Notes under the pieces: generated by a model
Seen by the model: only the letters and a program-made list of their open reading frames with translations
Databases searched by the model: none
Told to the model about the DNA's origin: nothing
Made by a program: the position numbers and the translations under genes
Assembly (NCBI RefSeq): GCF_000011365.1
Contig: NC_004463.1
Location: forward strand, 2,838,001-2,902,000
Reading direction: 5' to 3'
Length of the DNA: 64,000 nucleotides
Source of the DNA: Bradyrhizobium diazoefficiens USDA 110
GTDB taxonomy: Bacteria; Pseudomonadota; Alphaproteobacteria; Rhizobiales; Xanthobacteraceae
In this document: piece by piece, positions 39,570 through 47,980 of the stretch
Layout of the letters: each line of letters begins with the position of its first letter
Position numbering within the stretch: position 1 is the stretch's first letter

Positions 39570-40385
39570 ATGGCGCAGAATTCAGGTCTGATGCAAGGCA
39601 AGCGCGGGGTGGTCCTCGGCGTTGCCAACAACCGCTCGATCGCCTGGGGTATCGCCAAGGCATGCCACGCAGCGGGCGCCGAGCTCGCCTTCACCTATCA
39701 GGGCGATGCGCTGAAGAAGCGCGTCGAGCCGCTCGCCGCCGAGATCGGCGGACTCGTGCTCGGCCATTGCGACGTCACCGACGCTGCGACAATCGACGCC
39801 GCCTTCGCGGTGCTGAAGGAGAAGTGGGGCAAGATCGACTTCCTGGTGCACGCGATCGCCTATGGCGAGCAGCTCGACGGCCGCTACGTCGACACCACGC
39901 AGGAGAACTTCTCCAAGTCGATGCTGATTTCCTGCTACTCGTTCACCGCCGTGGCACAGCGCGCCGAGAAGCTGATGACCGACGGCGGTTCGCTCATCAC
40001 GCTCTCCTATTACGGCGCGGAGAAGTGGATGCCGCATTACAACGTGATGGGCGTCGCGAAGGCGGCGCTGGAGGCGAGCGTGCGCTATCTCGCGGCCGAC
40101 CTCGGCGAGAAGAACATCCGCGTCAACGCGATCTCGGCCGGGCCGATCAAGACGCTCGCGGCCTCCGGCATCGGCGACTTCCGCTATATCCTGAAGTGGA
40201 ACGAGCACAACGCGCCGTTGCGGCGCAACGTCTCCACCGAGGACGTCGGCGGCAGCGCGCTGTATTTCCTCTCCGACCTCTCGCGCGGCGTCACCGGCGA
40301 GGTGCATCACGTCGATTCCGGTTACCACGTGCTCGGTATGAAGCGCCCGGACGCGCCGGATATCTCGCTCGGTGGCAAGGACTAG
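39570..40385 (+). CDS. fabI: Enoyl-[acyl-carrier-protein] reductase (NADH)
   Basis: A 271-residue SDR-type FabI: cofactor region GVANNRSIAWGIAKA, substrate loop, and the characteristic Tyr-x6-Lys site in YYGAEKWMPHYNVMGVAKA. It reduces enoyl-ACP in the last step of type II fatty-acid elongation and is the target of triclosan and diazaborines. Followed 12 bp later by a phosphatase gene, likely co-transcribed. Confidence 0.95.
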   Translation: MAQNSGLMQGKRGVVLGVANNRSIAWGIAKACHAAGAELAFTYQGDALKKRVEPLAAEIGGLVLGHCDVTDAATIDAAFAVLKEKWGKIDFLVHAIAYGEQLDGRYVDTTQENFSKSMLISCYSFTAVAQRAEKLMTDGGSLITLSYYGAEKWMPHYNVMGVAKAALEASVRYLAADLGEKNIRVNAISAGPIKTLAASGIGDFRYILKWNEHNAPLRRNVSTEDVGGSALYFLSDLSRGVTGEVHHVDSGYHVLGMKRPDAPDISLGGKD

Positions 40386-40397
40386 CCTTTAGCTGGA

Positions 40398-40997
40398 ATG
40401 CCCGTGCCCACGATCTACTATCTTCGCCATGGCGAGACCGAGTGGAATGCGCTCGGGCGGCTCCAGGGCACCAGGGACGTTCCGCTGAACGCGCGCGGCC
40501 GCAGCCAGGCCGTGCAGGCCGGCGGCATTCTCGCCGATCTGTTCAAGCGCGACGGCCGCGACAAGGCGGCGCTGCCCTATGTGTCGAGTCCGCTCGGCCG
40601 CGCGCGCATGACCATGGAACTTGCGCGCGGCATGCTCGAATTGCCCGTGGCCGACTATTCGCTCGACGATCGCCTGCGCGAGATCGGCTACGGCGTCTGG
40701 GAAGGGCTGACGCTGGCCGAGAGCGAGGCGACCGATCCCGAAATCTATGCCAGGCGCCTTGCCGACAAATGGACGGTGGGCCCCGTAGGCGGGGAGACCT
40801 ACGCCGATGTACAGGTCCGCGTGCGGGCCTGGTACGATCAGCTCCGGACCGACACCGTCGCGGTCGCCCATGGCGGGACCTGCCGGGCCCTGATGGTTTC
40901 GCTTGGCCTGGAGACGCCGGCCAGCGCCGCCGAGCTCTATATCGAGCAGGGCGCCGTCTACGTGTTCCGGGACGGGCGGCTGGAGAAGTTTAGTTAA
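40398..40997 (+). CDS. Histidine phosphatase family protein
   Basis: A 199-residue phosphoglycerate mutase-like fold protein with the phospho-His motif YYLRHGETEWN, SSPLGRARMT and the second His in VAHGGTCRAL. These act as phosphatases on small phosphoesters or as cofactor-dependent mutases; 199 residues suggests the phosphatase class. Starts 12 bp after fabI and ends before a REP-like repeat. Confidence 0.9.
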   Translation: MPVPTIYYLRHGETEWNALGRLQGTRDVPLNARGRSQAVQAGGILADLFKRDGRDKAALPYVSSPLGRARMTMELARGMLELPVADYSLDDRLREIGYGVWEGLTLAESEATDPEIYARRLADKWTVGPVGGETYADVQVRVRAWYDQLRTDTVAVAHGGTCRALMVSLGLETPASAAELYIEQGAVYVFRDGRLEKFS

Positions 40998-41007
40998 GCC
41001 AAGTTTT

Positions 41008-41108
41008 CGTCATTCCGGGGCGATGCGCAGCACCGAACCCGGTGCGCCCTTGCGCACCTGAGAATCTCGAGATTCCGGGTCTGGTCCTTCGGACCATCCC
41101 GGAATGAC
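41008..41108. repeat. REP-like palindrome, CGTCATTCCGGGG family
   Basis: CGTCATTCCGGGGCGATGCG outward end, inner GAATCTCGAGATTC, and GGACCATCCCGGAATGAC at the other end. Between the histidine phosphatase gene and aroC. Confidence 0.85.
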
Positions 41109-41175
41109 AGGGAGTGTGCGGGTTTGACCCCCGGCCCCCCGCGCGTTACCACACGCCGGAACCGAGCGAGCACCA

Positions 41176-42264
41176 ATGTCCTTCAACACCTTCGGCCACA
41201 TGTTCCGCGTCACGACCTTCGGCGAGAGCCACGGGGTGGCGATCGGCTGCGTGGTCGATGGCTGCCCGCCCATGATCCCGCTCACCGAGGCGGACATCCA
41301 GGGCGATCTCGACCGCCGCCGGCCCGGCCAGTCGCGCTTCACCACCCAGCGCCAGGAGCCGGATCAGGTGAAGATCCTGTCCGGCGTGATGGCGCATCCG
41401 GAGACCGGCGTGCAGGTGACGACGGGCACGCCGATCGGGCTCCTGATCGAGAACACCGACCAGCGGTCGAAGGACTATTCCGAGATCAAGGACAAGTTTC
41501 GGCCGGGCCACGCGGACTTTACCTACGAGGCGAAGTACGGCCTGCGCGACTATCGCGGCGGCGGCCGCTCCTCGGCGCGCGAGACCGCGACGCGCGTTGC
41601 CGCCGGTGCCATCGCGCGAAAAGTGCTGCCCGACGTCAAGGTGCGCGGCGCCCTGGTGCAGATGGGCCCGCACAAGATCGACCGCGAGAAGTGGGACTGG
41701 GACGAGGTCGCCAGGAATCCGTTTTTCTGTCCGGACAAGGACAAGGCTGCGTTCTTCGAAACCTATCTCGACGGCATCCGCAAGAGCGGCTCCTCGATCG
41801 GTGCGGTGCTCGAGATCGTCGCTGAAGGCGTGCCGGCGGGCCTCGGTGCGCCGATCTATGCCAAGCTCGATTCCGATCTGGCGGGTGCGATGATGACCAT
41901 CAATGCCGTGAAGGGCGTCGAGATCGGCGCCGGCTTTGGCGCGGCTGAGCTGACCGGCGAAGAGAACGCCGACGAGATGCGCACCGGCAATGACGGCACG
42001 CGCTTCCTGTCCAACCACGCCGGCGGCGTGCTGGGCGGCATCTCCACGGGGCAGCCGGTGGTGGTGCGCTTCGCGGTGAAGCCGACCTCGTCGATCCTCC
42101 AGCCTCGCCTCACCGTCGATCGCCAGGGCGCCGACACCGAGATCATGACCAAGGGCCGCCACGACCCCTGCGTCGGCATCCGTGCCGTCCCCGTCGGCGA
42201 AGCCATGATGGCCTGCGTGCTGGCGGATCACTTCATCCGAGACCGCGGGCAGGTGGGACGCTAG
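41176..42264 (+). CDS. aroC: Chorismate synthase
   Basis: A 362-residue flavoenzyme with the AroC signatures [28 protein letters not shown] [28 protein letters not shown] and [16 protein letters not shown]. It converts EPSP to chorismate with reduced FMN, the last step of the shikimate pathway. Full length. The cyclase gene begins 17 bp downstream and may be co-transcribed. Confidence 0.97.
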   Translation: MSFNTFGHMFRVTTFGESHGVAIGCVVDGCPPMIPLTEADIQGDLDRRRPGQSRFTTQRQEPDQVKILSGVMAHPETGVQVTTGTPIGLLIENTDQRSKDYSEIKDKFRPGHADFTYEAKYGLRDYRGGGRSSARETATRVAAGAIARKVLPDVKVRGALVQMGPHKIDREKWDWDEVARNPFFCPDKDKAAFFETYLDGIRKSGSSIGAVLEIVAEGVPAGLGAPIYAKLDSDLAGAMMTINAVKGVEIGAGFGAAELTGEENADEMRTGNDGTRFLSNHAGGVLGGISTGQPVVVRFAVKPTSSILQPRLTVDRQGADTEIMTKGRHDPCVGIRAVPVGEAMMACVLADHFIRDRGQVGR

Positions 42265-42281
42265 AGCGGGGTGAGGCGTTA

Positions 42282-43535
42282 GTGCCGCGGTACCAGCCCA
42301 CCGCGCAGCTTGACGTCCCCAGAACTTCGTCCGCAAATGCGGACATGCAAAACTCCGAGCTCCAGCGCATCACCAACTGGCTGATCGACGGCGCGAGGTC
42401 GTCCGGGACCCCGGCCGAGATGATCGCCGACGTCTGCGAGCATCTGGTCGCAGCTGGCCTGCCGCTGTGGCGGTTCGGCATCTTCATCCGCACGCTGCAT
42501 CCCGAAATCTTCGGCCGCAACTTCATCTGGCGGGAAGGTCAGGAGGTCGAGATCGGCACTGTCGATTTCGAGATCCTGGACACGCCTGAATTCGCACGCA
42601 GCCCGCTGCGGATCGTGTTCGAGGAGGGGCTGGAGGTCCGGGGACGGATGGACGACCCCGACAGCAGGCGGTTTCCGTTCCTCGACGACATGCGCGCCGA
42701 AGGCGTGACCGACTACCTCGCGATGCCGATGCCGTATCTCGACGGCTCGATCCACGCAACGAGCTGGACCACGCGTCACCCCAGCGGATTCAGCGACGAC
42801 GACGTCGCGGCGATCCGGGCCATGATGGCGCCGCTCGCGCGCGTCAGCGAGATCGTCAGTCTGCGCCGTACCGCCGAGATGCTGCTCGACACCTATGTCG
42901 GCAACCGCGCCGGCGCGCGCATCCTCGGCGGCCAGATCCGCCGTGGCCACAACGACACCATGCAGGCGGCCATCTGGCTCTCTGACCTGCGCGGCTTCAC
43001 GGCGTTGTCGGACCGGCTGCCGGCCGAGACCGTGGTCGAGATCCTCAATCAGTATTTCGACTGCCAGGTCACCGCAATCCGGGGCCATGGCGGCGAGGTG
43101 CTGAAGTTCATGGGCGACGGCTTGCTCGCGGTGTTTCCGATCGACGAATATGTCGGCGATGCCGCCCATGTCTGCGCGCGCGTGCTGGAAGCCGCGCGCG
43201 AATCCCGCGCCAGCGTCGAGGCGCTCGCCTTTCCGGTCGGCGACGTCGTCGAGCGCTTCCGCTTCGGCGTCGCGCTGCATGTCGGCCACATCCTCTACGG
43301 CAATATCGGCGGCGGCAACCGGCTCGACTTCACCTGCATCGGCCCTGCCGTCAATCTCGCGGCGCGGCTGGAGAAGATCGCCGGCCGGCTCGGCCGCACC
43401 GTCGTGGTCTCGGAGGTTTTCGCGAACGCCTGCCGCCACGACTGGCGCGCGCTCGGCGAATTTCCGATCGCGGGGTTTTCGAAGGCGCAGCGTGTGTATG
43501 GGCTGACCGAAGAGACGCCGGTGGTGATGGCCTAA
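42282..43535 (+). CDS. Class III adenylate/guanylate cyclase
   Basis: A 417-residue soluble protein: an N-terminal domain of about 210 residues resembling the cyclase-associated, GAF-like regions of rhizobial enzymes, then a class III catalytic domain (about 220-400) with metal-binding Asp residues in WLSDLRGFTALSD and FMGDGLLAVFP, and the transition-state region NRLDFTCIGPAVNLAARLE. Makes cAMP or cGMP. Start is GTG here; an in-frame ATG 21 codons later is a possible alternative. Starts 17 bp after aroC. Confidence 0.9.
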   Translation: MPRYQPTAQLDVPRTSSANADMQNSELQRITNWLIDGARSSGTPAEMIADVCEHLVAAGLPLWRFGIFIRTLHPEIFGRNFIWREGQEVEIGTVDFEILDTPEFARSPLRIVFEEGLEVRGRMDDPDSRRFPFLDDMRAEGVTDYLAMPMPYLDGSIHATSWTTRHPSGFSDDDVAAIRAMMAPLARVSEIVSLRRTAEMLLDTYVGNRAGARILGGQIRRGHNDTMQAAIWLSDLRGFTALSDRLPAETVVEILNQYFDCQVTAIRGHGGEVLKFMGDGLLAVFPIDEYVGDAAHVCARVLEAARESRASVEALAFPVGDVVERFRFGVALHVGHILYGNIGGGNRLDFTCIGPAVNLAARLEKIAGRLGRTVVVSEVFANACRHDWRALGEFPIAGFSKAQRVYGLTEETPVVMA

Positions 43536-43609
43536 GGGCGTTCAGACCGACGATCGCGCCGGTCGGCTGAGCAGAGAGCTGCGGCCACCGCTCCTGGCTG
43601 CTGCGCGCC

Positions 43610-44953
43610 TCAGTCCGTCCGCTCCAGGTTGTCGCGCACGCGCCACTTCAGCGCATCGATGTCGATCTGATGCACGCTGCCGCTGCCGGCGAGGTCGAGC
43701 GCGTGCGCAGCGGCGGCGCCCATCGCCATGCAGGGGCCCATCACCCGAACGCTGGAGAGTGCGGCCTTGTCGGCATCGATGCAGCGGCCGGCGGCGACGA
43801 TGTTTTCGGCTTCCTGCGGCGTCAGGCTGCCGAACGGCACATAGTGGACGTGGTCCTTGTCGAAGATGTGCCAGTGATGGCCGGAGCCGTGGTCGTGCAG
43901 TTCGATCGGCCACGCCGTGCGGCCGATCGCGTCTTCGAATTTGGTGCCGGCGCGGACGTCGTCGACCGACAATTGCTGGCGGCCGACGATCCAGCGCGTC
44001 TGGCGGATCCCGGGAAGGCCATAGGCGCGGATGCGCGCCTTGCCGAAGCAGGCGGGGAATTCGTTCCTGAGGAAGGCGAAGGCGCGATCGGCCTGGTCCT
44101 TGCCCTCGATGCCCTTGCGGCTCGCCTCTAGCGGCTCCAGTGGCGTCTCGACATGGGTCATGTTCATGGCGGCAACGCCGCGCCCGGGAATGACGAAGGA
44201 CAGGCCCTCGCGCCGCAACAGGCCGTAGTCGCCGGCCTTCTCTCGCATGCGCGCCGGCAATTCCTCCCGGCTCGGCACCTTGCTCTCGTCGATATTCTCG
44301 ACGATCAGCATTTGCGTGCCGTAGATCGGGCCGTCGTCCGGCTCGCGGCAGGCAAAGCCCGCCTGCCACACCAGCGCGGCGTCGCCGGAGGCGTCGACGA
44401 AGCCGTTCGCCTCGACCTCGACGTCACCGTAGCGGGTGGAGAGATCGATCCCGGTCACGCGCCGACCGGCGACGCGGACGTTGCGCATGACGGCGCCGAC
44501 GATCACGGTGACGCCGGCCGCAAGCATCGCCTTCTCGACCCAGCGTCCGAGCGCGACCTCGTCGTAGTAGACGACGGTGGTGTGCGGCCCGCGGCGGTAG
44601 AACAGCGCGTTCTCCTGCGCACCGAGGTCGCCAAGGAGATCGTCGGCGATGCCGTGGGTGAACTGGTAGCCGTCGCTGCCGTTCGAGAACAGGCCGCAGA
44701 AGGTGCCGATGATGGAGTTGACCGCCTGGCCGCCGAGCGCGGGCAGGCTGTCGACCAGCACCACCTTGCGTCCGGCACGCGCGCCCTCGATCGCCGCCGA
44801 CATGCCGGCAGCACCCGAGCCGACCACGCAGATGTCGGCGACGACGCGCGAGGGCTTTTGGTTCGCGGCACGCCGGACGATTTTGGTGCCCGCGGTGACT
44901 TCGCTCGCGCTCATGGGTAGCTCCGTGTTCTTGTTGTCGTTGTCGTCAGTCAT
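43610..44953 (-). CDS. FAD-dependent oxidoreductase
   Basis: A 447-residue flavoprotein of the FAD_oxidored (PF12831) type: dinucleotide motif DICVVGSGAAGMSAAIEGAR near residue 45, LPALGGQAVNSIIGTFCG, GFVDASGDAALVWQAG and a C-terminal GPCMAMGAAAAHAL. Substrate unknown. Its ATG overlaps the stop of the upstream substrate-binding protein gene (ATGA), so the two are translationally coupled; the pair may import and oxidise the same small molecule. Confidence 0.88.
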   Translation of the reverse strand: MTDDNDNKNTELPMSASEVTAGTKIVRRAANQKPSRVVADICVVGSGAAGMSAAIEGARAGRKVVLVDSLPALGGQAVNSIIGTFCGLFSNGSDGYQFTHGIADDLLGDLGAQENALFYRRGPHTTVVYYDEVALGRWVEKAMLAAGVTVIVGAVMRNVRVAGRRVTGIDLSTRYGDVEVEANGFVDASGDAALVWQAGFACREPDDGPIYGTQMLIVENIDESKVPSREELPARMREKAGDYGLLRREGLSFVIPGRGVAAMNMTHVETPLEPLEASRKGIEGKDQADRAFAFLRNEFPACFGKARIRAYGLPGIRQTRWIVGRQQLSVDDVRAGTKFEDAIGRTAWPIELHDHGSGHHWHIFDKDHVHYVPFGSLTPQEAENIVAAGRCIDADKAALSSVRVMGPCMAMGAAAAHALDLAGSGSVHQIDIDALKWRVRDNLERTD

Positions 44954-45984
44954 TTCGGCGCCGTCGGCCGGTCCGGGACGAAGGATTTGTCGATGATCTT
45001 CTCGGCATCGATATCGGGTTCGATCATCTTCTGGCGCTTGAACCAGGCGATCTGACGGGCGATGTCGGCGCTGTCGAGCGCGGGGTCGACGACCGACAGC
45101 CCGATGCGGAGCTGCTCGACCTTCTGCTCGGTGTATTTGGAGATGATCGCAAGCATCGCGTCCCCCTCCTCGCTGCGGACGAATTTGCCGTCCGCATCGC
45201 GTTTCAACAGCACGCGCGCATAGTCGTCGGCGCCGCGGCGGTAGACGGCCAGCACCTTCTCGACCAGCTTGCGGTTCTTCTCGATCGTCGCGGTCGAAGC
45301 CACGACGCAGCCGAGCATCCAGGGCGTCTCGTCGCCGACGAAGCCGAGCACGATCGCGTCGCCAGAGGCGACCACCGGGCTGATCGTGGTCGTGGCGGTG
45401 AGCGCCGCGTCGAGCTGGCCGCCCTTGATGGCCGCGGCGACATTCGGCAGCGACTGCAGCGGAACGACCCGGACGGAGGTCACGTCGAATTTCAGCTTGT
45501 CGGCGATCAGGCCGAGCGAATAATGGAAAGTGGAGCCGACTTGCGTGATGCCGACGGAATGGCCGGGCAAGTCCTTCAGCGTCTTCAGGCCCGAATCATA
45601 AGCGCGCTTGGAGGCGACGTAGGCCGTGTTCTGGAAGCCGGGTGCCTCGCGCGCCGTGCCGGCAACCACCTTCAGTCCGCCCTTGCCCGCGAGGTTGTAG
45701 AAAGCGGCCGTGAAGCCGGTGAAACCGATGTCGATATCGCCGGACACGCTGGCTACCGCGATCGGCACGGCGGCATCGAAGAATTTCAGATCAGCCTCGA
45801 TCCCTTCCTGCTCGAAATAGCCGCGCTCCTTGGCGAGGAACAACGGGGCTGCCGAGGAGAGCTTCAACAGCCCGATGCGGAGCCTTTCGCCCGCTTGCGC
45901 CATGCCGGTGGTGCAGAAGGCGATCGCCACCAGCGTCAGGACCAGTCGGCCTCTTGTCACGAAGCTTCTTATTGATATGCCCAC
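44950..45984 (-). CDS. NitT/TauT-type ABC substrate-binding protein
   Basis: A 344-residue periplasmic protein with a signal peptide (GRLVLTLVAIAFCTTGMAQA) and an NMT1/SsuA-like fold: LKLSSAAPLFLAKERGYFEQ, DIDIGFTGFTAAFYNLAG, VGITQVGSTFHYSLGLIAD. This family binds nitrate, taurine, alkanesulfonates, thiamine precursors or similar molecules. The permease and ATPase genes are absent from the window. GTG start; overlaps the FAD oxidoreductase start by 4 bp. Confidence 0.88.
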   Translation of the reverse strand: MGISIRSFVTRGRLVLTLVAIAFCTTGMAQAGERLRIGLLKLSSAAPLFLAKERGYFEQEGIEADLKFFDAAVPIAVASVSGDIDIGFTGFTAAFYNLAGKGGLKVVAGTAREAPGFQNTAYVASKRAYDSGLKTLKDLPGHSVGITQVGSTFHYSLGLIADKLKFDVTSVRVVPLQSLPNVAAAIKGGQLDAALTATTTISPVVASGDAIVLGFVGDETPWMLGCVVASTATIEKNRKLVEKVLAVYRRGADDYARVLLKRDADGKFVRSEEGDAMLAIISKYTEQKVEQLRIGLSVVDPALDSADIARQIAWFKRQKMIEPDIDAEKIIDKSFVPDRPTAPK

Positions 45985-46084
45985 GTCCGTCGTTTCCCGC
46001 TTTGCTTATTGTTCGGCCTGCGCCGGTTTTGCGGCATTGTCGGCGATCCCCGGCGGGAATGCAAAGTCGGAAAGCGCGGATGGC

Positions 46085-46118
46085 TTATTCCTCCGGCTCA
46101 GTCGTCAAAAGCAGTGGC
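46085..46118 (-). pseudogene. Remnant of a clpS 3' end
   Basis: The minus strand encodes PLLLTTEPEE followed by a stop, nearly identical to the last ten residues of the intact ClpS (PLLFTTEPEE) 350 bp away. Identity at DNA level is about 28 of 33 bases; upstream of it the similarity stops. A decayed duplicate. Confidence 0.6.
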
Positions 46119-46157
46119 GCGATGTTTCTGTGATCACCAGACGTCCCCCTCAATAAG

Positions 46158-46433
46158 CGACCTTCATCGCATCTTGCAAAACTTCTCGCCACCATGGTGC
46201 AGGCCGGCCGCGGCATGGCCTGGCTGCAGGAGAACCTCATCGCCGATCAGCTCGCATCGGGCGAACTGGTGAAGGCGGGCGGGCCGGAATGGGAGATTCC
46301 AATCGAGATCCATGTGTATCGTCCGAGATCGCGACTGACGCCTGCGGCGGAGGCGTTCTGGAAACACGTTCAGGAGCACCCGCGCCCGAGCACTGTGCGC
46401 AAGCCAGTGCGTTCCCGTCGCGGCCGGGGCTAG
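46158..46433 (+). pseudogene. Truncated LysR-type regulator, C-terminal remnant
   Basis: The frame RPSSHLAKLLATMVQAGRGM, then AWLQENLIADQLASGELV and ending in an Arg-rich tail matches the last 80 residues of LysR-type effector-binding domains (usually ...AGRGxAWLPxSL...). The N-terminal DNA-binding part and most of the effector domain are missing upstream. An internal ATG exists at 46194, but a functional protein is unlikely. Confidence 0.75.
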
Positions 46434-46437
46434 CGGC

Positions 46438-46743
46438 CTATTCCTCCGGCTCGGTCGTGAACAGCAGCGGATAGCCCTTGGCGCGGCCGGCGTCGGTGGC
46501 GCGGGTTGCCTTGGTCTCGGCGACGTCCCTGGTGAACACGGCGACCACGCAGGCGCCCAGCTTGTGCGCCGTGATCATCACCTTGTAGGCCTGATCTTCC
46601 GTCATGCGGAACTCGGCCTTGAGGATCATCGTGACGAATTCGCGCGGCGTGTAGTCGTCGTTGATCAGGATGACCTTGTGCAGCTTGGGCCGCTCGACCT
46701 TGGTCTTGGTTCTGGTTTTCGGCTTGGTGACGGCGTCGTTCAT
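46438..46743 (-). CDS. clpS: ClpS adaptor protein
   Basis: A 101-residue ClpS: a variable basic N-terminus, then the conserved core HKVILINDDYTPREFVTMIL, AYKVMITAHKLGACVVAVFT and RDVAETKATRATD. It delivers N-degron substrates to ClpAP. CAGGAGGCGGA precedes the ATG. It lies 44 bp downstream of the DUF190 gene with no terminator between, so transcription from the fluoride-riboswitch operon may continue into it. clpA is not adjacent. Confidence 0.95.
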   Translation of the reverse strand: MNDAVTKPKTRTKTKVERPKLHKVILINDDYTPREFVTMILKAEFRMTEDQAYKVMITAHKLGACVVAVFTRDVAETKATRATDAGRAKGYPLLFTTEPEE

Positions 46744-46787
46744 TCCGCCTCCTGGACACGGCGGGCACTGGTTCCCTGCCGGAGCGA

Positions 46788-47129
46788 TCAGCTCGCGGCT
46801 TTCTCACCATATTGCAGGACCTGCACCTTCTCCAAGGTGATCAGCCCGCTCGACATCATGCCATCCAGGATGGGCAGGAATGCGTTGATGTTGTCCTCGC
46901 TGTCGACGATTTCGATCAGCAGCGGCAGGTCTTCCGAGAGCCGCAGGATTTTCGAAGTATGCAGCCGGCTCGACTTGCCGAACCCCATCGGACCGCGCAG
47001 CACGGTGGCGCCGGCGAGGTGCAGCTCGCGCGCCTTCATCACGATCGCTTCATAGAGCGGCTTGCCGTCGAAATGGTCGCTCTCGCCGATGAAGATGCGG
47101 AGCGAAACAGCCTGATTGGGAATTTGCAT
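46788..47129 (-). CDS. DUF190 protein (PII-like)
   Basis: A 113-residue protein matching DUF190, a GlnB-superfamily fold: SLRIFIGESDHFDGKPLYEA, LHLAGATVLRGPMGFGKSS, LPLLIEIVDSEDNI. Family members often sit next to crcB genes and are thought to sense or regulate fluoride export; the mechanism is not established. AAAAGGAGCTGACC precedes the ATG. It starts two bases after the upstream crcB stop, in one operon. Confidence 0.9.
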   Translation of the reverse strand: MQIPNQAVSLRIFIGESDHFDGKPLYEAIVMKARELHLAGATVLRGPMGFGKSSRLHTSKILRLSEDLPLLIEIVDSEDNINAFLPILDGMMSSGLITLEKVQVLQYGEKAAS

Positions 47130-47131
47130 GG

Positions 47132-47560
47132 TCAGCTCCTTTTCAAGCGGTTGTAGCGGCTCGCCATGATATGGCCGAGCCAGACCGACACCAGCCAGCA
47201 GACGACGGAGGATGCGACATAGGCCAGCGCGATGTATTTCATGCCGCCGTGGAACAGGCGGAATGTTTCCAGGCTGAAGGCCGAGAAGGTGGTGTAGCCG
47301 CCACAGAACCCGGTCATGACGAACTGCCGGTGCTCGGGCCGTGCCAGCATCCGGCCGTCCGGGCCGGTCAGCGTCGCATAGAATCCGATGATCAGCGAGC
47401 CGGTCGCGTTGATGAACAGTGTCGCGAAGGGAAAGCCTGGACCGGTATCGAGCGCGAGCCCGACCAGGTAGCGCGTCAGGCCGCCGACGACGCTGCCGGC
47501 GGAAACCCAGGCATAGAGCATCGCGCTGCGCCAGCGCTCGGCGGAGGAGGGAACGTTCAT
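47132..47560 (-). CDS. crcB: CrcB/Fluc fluoride channel subunit
   Basis: A 142-residue four-helix protein. FINATGSLIIGF carries the pore Asn, and GGYTTFSAFSLET holds the two Phe of the Phe-box. The C-terminus (ASRYNRLKRS) and the 2-3 loop (LARPEHRQF) are strongly positive, suggesting both termini inside. Fluc proteins export F- as dual-topology dimers. It follows the second crcB by six bases and precedes DUF190 by two. Confidence 0.95.
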   Translation of the reverse strand: MNVPSSAERWRSAMLYAWVSAGSVVGGLTRYLVGLALDTGPGFPFATLFINATGSLIIGFYATLTGPDGRMLARPEHRQFVMTGFCGGYTTFSAFSLETFRLFHGGMKYIALAYVASSVVCWLVSVWLGHIMASRYNRLKRS

Positions 47561-47566
47561 CGGCCT

Positions 47567-47980
47567 CTACCCTCCAAGACCGTCAGCGAGCAGGAAGCCG
47601 CAGCTCACTGCGGCGAGGCACAGTCCAACCGAGAAGGCGACATTGCCGAGCGCGTGCATCGGCTCGCCGTTGCGGGCGAGCGTCAGCGTTTGCAGGCTGA
47701 ACGAGGACACCGTGGTGTAGCAGCCGAGGAAACCGGTCACCGCGAACAGCCATGGATTGGGCGAGGCGAACATCGAGCCCGGATGGGTTGCCAGCGCGCC
47801 AAAAATGCCGATCAGGAAGGCGCCGGTGACGTTGATGGTCATGGTGCCCCACGGAAAGGTCTCGCCCAGCCGCCGCGCGACAGCGCCGGAGATGAAGTAG
47901 CGCGCACAGCCGCCGAGCACGCTGCCGACCACGATTGCGATCACTCCGCTCAGCACGACGAACGACCCCCCCATCCTCAT
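47567..47980 (-). CDS. crcB: CrcB/Fluc fluoride channel subunit, diverged
   Basis: A 137-residue four-helix protein of the same family: TINVTGAFLIGIF keeps the pore Asn, but the Phe-box reads YTTVSSFSLQT with Val for the first Phe. Positive charge is in the 1-2 loop (ARYFISGAVARRLG) and the C-terminus is neutral, the opposite bias to its neighbour, so it may insert the other way up and form an antiparallel heterodimer with it. ATG overlaps the MFS stop (ATGA); GGAGGGCAA upstream. Confidence 0.92.
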   Translation of the reverse strand: MRMGGSFVVLSGVIAIVVGSVLGGCARYFISGAVARRLGETFPWGTMTINVTGAFLIGIFGALATHPGSMFASPNPWLFAVTGFLGCYTTVSSFSLQTLTLARNGEPMHALGNVAFSVGLCLAAVSCGFLLADGLGG

